Origin: CAVQGZ01 sp964356295
GTDB lineage: Bacteria > Actinomycetota > Actinomycetes > Jiangellales > Jiangellaceae
NCBI GenBank assembly: GCA_964356295.1
Contig: CAYHHE010000013.1
Location: forward strand, 1-45,593
Length of the DNA: 45,593 nt
Direction of reading: 5' to 3'
The notes beneath the pieces were generated by a model. The model had not been told where the DNA came from. It saw only the letters and a program-made list of their open reading frames with translations, and made no database searches. Positions 38,940 through 45,593 of the stretch are shown in pieces. The translations under genes and the position numbers were made by a program. Position 1 is the stretch's first letter; every line of letters starts with the position of its first letter.

Positions 38940-39826
38940 CGGGCCACCGCCTCCCGGAAGATGTCTGACAGGCTGGGGGGCTCGAAGCTGAAGCTGCTGA
39001 TTCGTCCGGCAGCCTGAGCCTGGCTCACGATCTCCGCCACCGACGCGTCAGCCGGCAGCAGCAGGTGATGGTCGGACCCGAGCTCCCCCGACGTCGCTTG
39101 CCGCGCGCCGGGGATCACCGGCGTCCAGGGCTGGCCGTCCACGTCGACCGCGAGCCTCCGCACCGCCGACCGGGCGCGCAGCTCGTCCAGGGTGCCGGTC
39201 ACCACCACCCGGCCCCGGTCGATGATCACCACGTCCTCGCACACCCCTTGGACGAGGTCGAGCTGGTGGCTGGAGAAGACGATGCAGGTGCCCTCGGCGG
39301 CCAGCGCCCGAAGCTCACGGGCCAGGGCATCGGTCCCGAGCGGGTCGAGCCCGGCGAACGGCTCGTCGAGCACCACGAGGACGGGGCGATGGACCAGTGC
39401 CGCTGCCAGCTGGACTCGCTGCCGGTTGCCGTGGCTGAGCTGCTCGAGCGTGGAACGGGCCCGGTCGGACAGGCCGACCCGGGCCAACCAGTCATCGGCC
39501 GCGGCGGCGGCGTGCGCCTTCGACATGCCCGACAGGCGCCCGAGGTAGCGCAGCTGATCGGCGATCTTCATCTTCGGGTACAGGCCACGCTCCTCGGGCA
39601 TGTAGCCGAACCGGAGCCTGCTGCGGGAGTCGACCCGCTCGCCGTCCCAGCGGATCTCGCCGGCGTCCGGCTTGACCAACCCGAAGATGCAGCGCATCGC
39701 CGTGGTCTTGCCGGCACCGTTGGGACCGAGGAAGCCCACGATGCGCCCCGGGGCGGCCTCGAAAGAGGCATCGTCCAGGGCGGTCACGTCCGCGTAGCGC
39801 TTGCTCAACCCTGCGACCGTCAGCAC
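38936..39826 (-). CDS. ABC-2 type exporter ATPase (NatA-like)
   Basis: A 296-residue ATPase partnering the permease that follows it. Walker A is GFLGPNGAGKTTAMRCIFGL, the Q-loop region is RFGYMPEERGLYPKMKIADQ, the signature is QLSHGNRQRVQLAAALVH (SHGNxQ variant), Walker B is VLVVLDEPFAGLDP, and the switch His is in IVFSSHQLDLV. A C-terminal regulatory extension of about 80 residues follows. The start is uncertain: GTG 39826 opens the conserved sequence VLTVAGLSKRYADVTALDDA but lacks a good Shine-Dalgarno. Reading further upstream runs into repeat array C and is not credible. It is the first gene of the pair. Confidence 0.9.
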   Translation of the reverse strand: MLTVAGLSKRYADVTALDDASFEAAPGRIVGFLGPNGAGKTTAMRCIFGLVKPDAGEIRWDGERVDSRSRLRFGYMPEERGLYPKMKIADQLRYLGRLSGMSKAHAAAAADDWLARVGLSDRARSTLEQLSHGNRQRVQLAAALVHRPVLVVLDEPFAGLDPLGTDALARELRALAAEGTCIVFSSHQLDLVQGVCEDVVIIDRGRVVVTGTLDELRARSAVRRLAVDVDGQPWTPVIPGARQATSGELGSDHHLLLPADASVAEIVSQAQAAGRISSFSFEPPSLSDIFREAVAR

Positions 39827-39874
39827 GTAGGCGACGATGCCCGCCTCGGACGGGGTGGGCCAGGGACGACCGTC

Positions 39875-40027
39875 CCATGATCGACGGATGGATTGGTGCT
39901 GCCTGCGGCCCGTCGACGGCGGGATTGGTGCGCTCCGAGCACCGATCCCGCCGTGGATCATGGCCGCAGCGCACCAAACCCGCCGTGGATCATGGCCGGA
40001 GCGCATCAGATCCGCCGTGGGTCACCG
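39875..40027. repeat. Inverted array C of 32-bp palindromic units (5 copies)
   Basis: Two plus-oriented units (39875-39899, about 39907-39931) face three minus-oriented units (39939-39963, 39971-39995, 40003-40027). Starts are again exactly 32 bp apart within one orientation. Spacers are CCGCAGC and CCGGAGC. The centre GGTGCGCTCCGAGCACC is the reverse complement of array B's centre with one mismatch. Sequences vary more than in array B (for example GATCGACGG, GGGTCACC). It lies between the natA start and the pdtaR stop; no gene is supported in 39827-40058. Confidence 0.9.
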
Positions 40028-40058
40028 AAGACGCAGGACGGGAGCGGGGCGCGACGCC

Positions 40059-40691
40059 CTACTCGTCCGCGGCGACCTCGTCCAGCACCAGCCGGGCGAC
40101 CTCGCGCATGCTGGTGCGCTTGTCCATCGCGGTGCGCTGGATCCACCGGAACGACTCCGGCTCGCTCATCGCGAAACGCTTCTGCAGCCGGGACTTGGCG
40201 CGCTCGACGAGCTTGCGGGCCTCCAGCCGTTCGGTCAGGTCGGCCACGTCCCGCTCGAGCGCCTCGATCTGCGCGAACCTGGAGCGGGCAATCTCGATGG
40301 CAGGCACCAGGTCGGCCGCCGTGAAAGGCTTGACCACGTACGCCATGGCCCCGGCGTCGCGCGCGCGCTCGACCTGGTCCCGCTGGGAGTGCGCGGTCAC
40401 GATCACCACCGGCGCGATCCGCTGGGCGACGATGCGCTCGGCCGCAGTGATCCCGTCGAGGACGGGCATCCGCACGTCGAGCAGAACCAGATCGGGTCGG
40501 AGCCGCTCGGTGAGTGCCACCGCGGTCTCGCCGTCGCCGGCCTCGCCGACGACGGTGTACCCCTCCTCCTCGAGCATCTCCCGCAGGTCGAGCCGGATGA
40601 GCGCCTCGTCCTCGGCGATGACGACCGTGGGCCTGCCCGCATCGGACGGCTGCGCGGCACCCGCGGCCGGCGACGGCTCAGACGACCTCAC
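40059..40691 (-). CDS. pdtaR: ANTAR-domain response regulator (PdtaR-like)
   Basis: A 210-residue RNA-binding response regulator. Receiver domain: VVIAEDEALIRLDLREMLEE, phospho-acceptor Asp in LVLLDVRMPVLDG, Lys in AYVVKPFTAADLVPAIEIAR. A short coiled coil leads to the C-terminal ANTAR domain (KLVERAKSRLQKRFAMSEPE, MREVARLVLDEVAADE), which binds two-hexaloop RNA and acts as an antiterminator. The ortholog in M. tuberculosis is Rv1626 (PdtaR), also near pykA. The start is GTG 40691, with GAGGAG 4 nt upstream; a longer in-frame reading back to 40742 would overlap the tRNA start region and looks unlikely. The cognate PdtaS kinase is not in the window. Confidence 0.93.
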   Translation of the reverse strand: MRSSEPSPAAGAAQPSDAGRPTVVIAEDEALIRLDLREMLEEEGYTVVGEAGDGETAVALTERLRPDLVLLDVRMPVLDGITAAERIVAQRIAPVVIVTAHSQRDQVERARDAGAMAYVVKPFTAADLVPAIEIARSRFAQIEALERDVADLTERLEARKLVERAKSRLQKRFAMSEPESFRWIQRTAMDKRTSMREVARLVLDEVAADE

Positions 40692-40742
40692 GTGCTCCTC
40701 CCTGACATCTCGACCGCCCGGATACCCTGAAGGACGCTGCAC

Positions 40743-40829
40743 GCCGGGTTGATGGAACAGGCAGACATGGCGGTCTCAAAAACCGCTGCCCGCGAGGGCG
40801 TGCGGGTTCGAGTCCCGCACCCGGCACCA
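40743..40829 (+). tRNA. tRNA-Leu (anticodon CAA)
   Basis: An 87-nt type II tRNA including an encoded CCA end. Acceptor arms GCCGGGT (40743-40749) and ACCCGGC (40819-40825) pair perfectly, the anticodon stem GCGGT/ACCGC encloses CTCAAAA with anticodon CAA, the long variable arm GCCCGCGAGGGC is present, and the T loop reads GGGTTCGAGTCCC. It decodes UUG. It lies between pdtaR and pyk, opposite in strand to both. Confidence 0.96.
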
Positions 40830-40883
40830 CCCGGCACGCCCCCGGCACCGCGCGCTGCGCCGCCCCGTCAACCGCCCGACAGC

Positions 40884-40902
40884 CTCCCCCGTGCCCGGGG
40901 AG
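40884..40902. terminator. Possible terminator hairpin after pyk
   Basis: CTCCCC (40884-40889) and GGGGAG (40897-40902) pair around 7 nt, directly after the pyk stop codon, and could also end tRNA-Leu transcription from the other side. No T-tract. Confidence 0.4.
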
Positions 40903-40903
40903 C

Positions 40904-42358
40904 CTACTGGTCCGCAGCGGAGTGGTCGTCGATGAGGGCACCTTCGACCGGGTCCCCGATGCGGTGCAACCGCATGGTGTTCGTCGTGCCCGCCTTGCCG
41001 GGAGGGCTCCCGGCGACGAGCACCACGAGGTCCCCGTCGGAGGCCAGACCGGATTCCTTCAGCCTGGCGTCGACCACCCGCACCGCCTCGTCCGTGCTGG
41101 GGGCGATGTCGACGATGAACGGACGCAGCCCCCACGACAGAGCCAGCTGACGGTAGGTGGACTCCAGCGGGGTGAACGCGAGCGTGGGGATCGGGGAGCG
41201 CAGCCGGGACAGCCGCCGCCCCGACCCGCCTCGCTGCGTGAACGCCGCGAGGTACTGGGCCCCGAGGATGGCCCCCGTTTCGGCGGCCGCCCGGGTGATC
41301 GCTCCACCTGCGGTGCGTGGCTTCGTGAACAGCTGCGGGATGCGCTCGAAGCCCTGCTCCTCGGTGGTCTCGACGATGTTGGCCATCACCTCGACGGCCT
41401 CGATCGGGTACTTGCCGATGCTCGTCTCGCCGGACAGCATCACCGCGTCCGCACCGTCCAGGACGGCGTTGGCCACGTCGGAGGCCTCGGCGCGGGTCGG
41501 GCGGGCGTTGGTGATCATCGACTCGAGCATCTGGGTGGCGACGATGACGGGCTTGGCGCGACGCCGCGCGAGCTCCACCGCGCGCTTCTGGACCAGCGGC
41601 ACCTCCCAGAGGGGAAGCTCCACGCCGAGGTCGCCGCGCGCGACCATGATCCCGTCGAACGCGATCACGATGCGCTCGAGGTTCGCCACCGCCTGCGGCT
41701 TCTCCAGCTTGGCGATGACAGGGAGGCGATGACCGTGCTCGTCCATGATCCGGTGCACCGACTCGATGTCGGAGGCGTCCCGGACGAACGACAGCGCGAT
41801 GAGATCCACCCCGGTGCGCAACGCCCAGCGCAGGTCCTCCTCGTCCTTGGGACTGAGCGCCGGGACGTTGACGGCGACGCCGGGCAGGTTGATGCCCTTG
41901 TGGTTCGAGACCGGGCCACCCTCGACCACCGTGGTGTGCACGCGAGGCCCGTCCACCGACGTCACCTCGACGACGATCTTGCCGTCGTCGATGAGCAGCC
42001 GGTCGCCGGGCGTGCTGTCGCCGGCCAGACCCTTGTACGTCGTCGAGCAGATGGACGCATCGCCCGGCACGTCCTCGGTGGTGATCGTGAACGACTCCCC
42101 GGGCTCGAGGTGCACGGGCCCGTCGGCGAACGTGCCGAGGCGGATCTTCGGGCCCTGCAGGTCGGCGAGGATCGCGATCGGGCGGTCGAACTCCTCGGCG
42201 ACCTCCCGGACGATCGCGAACCGGCGGTCGTGGTCGGCGTGAGTGCCGTGGCTCATGTTGAACCGCGCGACGTCCATGCCGGCGGTGATGAGCCTGCGGA
42301 CCTGCTCAGCGGTCTCCGTGGCGGGCCCCAGGGTGCAGACGATCTTTGCGCGGCGCAC
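40904..42358 (-). CDS. pyk: Pyruvate kinase
   Basis: Last step of glycolysis, phosphoenolpyruvate plus ADP to pyruvate plus ATP. The 484-residue enzyme opens VRRAKIVCTLGPATETAEQV, with FNMSHGTHADHDRR, ILADLQGPKIRLGTF, the active-site segment VIAKLEKPQAVANLERIVIA, MVARGDLGVELPLWEV and ADAVMLSGETSIGKYPIEAV. The C-terminal allosteric domain (LVVLVAGSPPGKAGTTNTMR) is complete. GTG 42358 is preferred to an in-frame start at 42430 because the conserved protein starts there and TACGGT lies 7 nt upstream. Confidence 0.96.
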   Translation of the reverse strand: MRRAKIVCTLGPATETAEQVRRLITAGMDVARFNMSHGTHADHDRRFAIVREVAEEFDRPIAILADLQGPKIRLGTFADGPVHLEPGESFTITTEDVPGDASICSTTYKGLAGDSTPGDRLLIDDGKIVVEVTSVDGPRVHTTVVEGGPVSNHKGINLPGVAVNVPALSPKDEEDLRWALRTGVDLIALSFVRDASDIESVHRIMDEHGHRLPVIAKLEKPQAVANLERIVIAFDGIMVARGDLGVELPLWEVPLVQKRAVELARRRAKPVIVATQMLESMITNARPTRAEASDVANAVLDGADAVMLSGETSIGKYPIEAVEVMANIVETTEEQGFERIPQLFTKPRTAGGAITRAAAETGAILGAQYLAAFTQRGGSGRRLSRLRSPIPTLAFTPLESTYRQLALSWGLRPFIVDIAPSTDEAVRVVDARLKESGLASDGDLVVLVAGSPPGKAGTTNTMRLHRIGDPVEGALIDDHSAADQ

Positions 42359-42365
42359 GTCCTGG

Positions 42366-42371
42366 ACCGTA
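42366..42371 (-). promoter_or_regulatory. -10 element of pyk (leaderless)
   Basis: TACGGT on the minus strand, 7 nt before the GTG at 42358; identical in hexamer and spacing to the uvrB element. Confidence 0.5.
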
Positions 42372-42538
42372 GCCGCTCGGAGGGCCTGCCGATCGGTGTT
42401 CTGACAGAGTTCACGATTTCGGCGCGCCACCCACTGATCACGCCAGGGACCCAGGTGGGTGCCTGGCTCGGTGAAGGCACCTCTGCAAGCACCCCTTCGC
42501 CTCGGTCAGTGGGGAGGTGGCCCCCCGAGGGACGTGGG

Positions 42539-42556
42539 GCGCCGCCGTCGCGGCGC
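42539..42556 (-). terminator. Terminator-like hairpin after gltD
   Basis: GCGCCGC (42539-42545) and GCGGCGC (42550-42556), a perfect 7-bp stem with a 4-nt loop, 20 bp beyond the gltD stop. No T-tract. Confidence 0.5.
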
Positions 42557-42576
42557 GAGGCAGACGGGCAGGCCGC

Positions 42577-44035
<1,459 letters not shown>

Positions 44036-44043
<8 letters not shown>

Positions 44044-45593
44044 GAGACGCCTCCATGATCGCTTCGAGCACGTCCCGGCCCTCTCGCCGGGCGATCTCCT
44101 CGGCCTCCAGGACGCGCTTGTAGTCCAGCGGCATGATGCGGGTGAACCGCGCCCGGGTGGCCTGCGGGTCGGCGTCCCACGCTGCGAGCAGCCGGGCGGC
44201 CACCGCGGAGTCGGTCTCCTCCAGGTGGCGACGCAGCAGCGACAGCACCAGGTCGGCGTCCTCGTCGGTCAGCGGGGTGAGCTCGACCATCTCGGTGTTG
44301 ACCCGGCTGCGCACCAGGTCCAGGACGTAGCCGATGCCGCCGGACATGCCTGCCGCCACGTTGCGTCCGGTGGGCCCCAGGATGAGCACGCGGCCCCCGG
44401 TCATGTACTCGCAGCCATGGTCGCCAACCCCCTCGACCACCGCCACCACCCCGGAGTTGCGCACGCAGAACCGCTCACCGACCAGGCCGCGGACGAACAG
44501 CTCGCCGCCGGTGGCGCCGTAGGCGATGACGTTGCCCGCGACGATGTTCTGCTCGGCAGCGAACGTCGCGGCCCGGTCGGGACGCACCACGACCCGCCCA
44601 CCGGACAGCCCCTTGGCCAGGTAGTCGTTGGCGTCACCCTCCAGGCGCAGGGTCACCCCCCTGGGGACGAAGGCGCCGAAGGACTGACCGGCCGAGCCGA
44701 CCAAGGTGAGGTCGATGGTGCCGTCGGGCAGCCCGCCACCGCCGTAGCGCCGGGTGAGCTCGTGACCGAGCATCGTGCCCACGGTGCGGTTGACGTTGCG
44801 GATCGGCAGGCGCGCGCGCACCGGCTCGCCCGACTCCAGCGCGTCCCGGCACAGCTCGATGAGCTGGTTGTCCAGCGCCTTCTCCAGCCCGTGGTCCTGG
44901 CTGACGACCTGGTGCAGGTCGGTGCCGGCCGGCAGGTCCGGCAGGTGCAGGATCGGGGTGAGGTCGAGCCCGCAGGCCTTCCAGTGCCGCACCGCGCAAG
45001 TGGTGTCGAGCATCTCGACGTGACCGACGGCCTCGTCCATGCTGCGGAACCCCAGCGCGGCGAGGTACTCGCGCACCTCCTGCGCCACGTAGAGGAAGAA
45101 CCGCTCGACGAACTCAGGCTGGCCGGAGAACCGCTTGCGCAGCTCAGGGTTCTGGGTGGCCACCCCCACCGGGCAGGTGTCGAGGTGGCACACACGCATC
45201 ATGATGCAGCCGGACACCACCAGCGGGGCGGTGGCGAACCCGAACTCCTCGGCGCCGAGCAGCGCTGCGACGATGACGTCCCGCCCGGTCTTCATCTGCC
45301 CGTCGGTCTGCACAACGATGCGGTCGCGCAGCCCGTTGAGCAGCAGGGTCTGCTGGGTCTCGGCCAGGCCGAGCTCCCACGGACCGCCGGCGTGCTTGAG
45401 CGAGGTCAGCGGGGACGCCCCGGTTCCGCCGTCGTGCCCGGAGATCAGGACGACGTCGGCGTGCGCCTTGCTCACCCCGGCAGCGACGGTGCCCACGCCC
45501 ATCTGCGCCACCAGCTTGACGTGGATCCGGGCCGACGGGTTGGCGTTCTTCAGGTCGTGGATGAGCTGCGCGAGGTCCTCGATGGAGTAGATG
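44036..45593 (-). CDS. gltB: Glutamate synthase large (alpha) subunit, C-terminal 519 residues (cut by window edge)
   Basis: C-terminal third of the GOGAT large subunit; the glutaminase domain and most of the central part lie beyond base 45593. The visible part opens inside the FMN-binding synthase domain (IYSIEDLAQLIHDLKNANPS, LISGHDGGTGASPLTSLKHA), has the 3Fe-4S cluster cysteines in CIMMRVCHLDTCPVG, and ends with the Gly-rich beta-helix domain (DANDYLAKGLSGGRVVVRPD, GATGGELFVRGLVGERFCVR, GGRVLILGPTGRNVAAGMSG). The reading frame is open to the window edge and the stop overlaps gltD. Confidence 0.96.

Noticed and set aside
38936..40006. Longer natA reading frame through array C
   Set aside because: The extra 60 residues are only translated repeat units; family similarity begins at the GTG at 39826.
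37548..40027. CRISPR array
   Set aside because: The units are regular, but spacers are 7 nt and nearly constant, orientation reverses within each array, and no cas gene is present.
40692..40742. Upstream in-frame start of the pdtaR gene (17 extra residues)
   Set aside because: It would begin directly against the tRNA-Leu gene with no ribosome site; the GTG at 40691 has GAGGAG and matches the family start better.

Overview
This is a high-GC stretch of an actinobacterial chromosome, most probably from a free-living member of the Micrococcales or a close relative (order-level placement is an inference). The evidence is a mycothiol-dependent maleylpyruvate isomerase-type protein, an ANTAR-domain regulator of the PdtaR type, a four-domain ribosomal protein S1, and the neighbourhood uvrA / uvrB / coaE / rpsA / polA / pdtaR / pyk, which resembles Mycobacterium tuberculosis and Streptomyces. 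It comes from a draft scaffold: two blocks of exactly 100 Ns (35131-35230 and 37390-37489) mark joins of unknown true length.

Layout. 1-6.7 kb: the N-terminal end of uvrA, a divergent pair (mycothiol-dependent enzyme, metallo-beta-lactamase-fold hydrolase), two tandem TerC-family membrane proteins, a GAP-family membrane protein and uvrB. 6.8-11.3 kb: HdeD-like protein, coaE and a lipoprotein on the minus strand; then a plus-strand adenylate-forming ligase translationally coupled to a half-size AbrB-type membrane protein, a repeat-bearing intergenic region and a small unknown gene. 11.3-14.2 kb: rpsA with a strong promoter and long leader, and a divergent Ca2+/cation antiporter. 14.3-22.7 kb: a minus-strand cluster of four envelope genes in which an MMPL-family RND transporter is flanked by two very long, paralogous, exported coiled-coil proteins. 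22.7-26 kb: polA and a divergent hotdog thioesterase. 26-33 kb: a branched-chain amino acid type ABC transporter (livHMGF, LivH carrying an extra exported domain) facing two periplasmic-binding-type lipoproteins. 33-37.4 kb: a LuxR-type response regulator and PspC-domain histidine kinase, divergent from a PspC/toastrack-like membrane protein, a tiny membrane protein and a Gly/Tyr/Pro-rich protein cut by the second gap. 37.7-40.7 kb: a NatAB-like ABC-2 exporter bracketed by two inverted repeat arrays, then pdtaR. 40.7-45.6 kb: tRNA-Leu(CAA), pyk, gltD and the C-terminal part of gltB.

Two things stand out. First, two families of non-coding palindromic repeats occur only between genes. One is a 48-bp element with 12-bp arms (three full copies and one cut by a gap). 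The other is a 32-bp unit repeated in opposing orientations around a common 17-bp centre, with one such array on each side of the ABC exporter. Second, the MMPL cluster encodes two exported proteins with long Ala/Gly/Leu-rich repeat arms interrupted by a two-cysteine segment beginning CGP, which suggests a wall-spanning device working with the transporter.

Many genes here have a TANNNT -10 element 6-9 nt before the start codon and no Shine-Dalgarno sequence, the signature of leaderless transcripts. I saw no transposase, integrase, CRISPR array or prophage gene.
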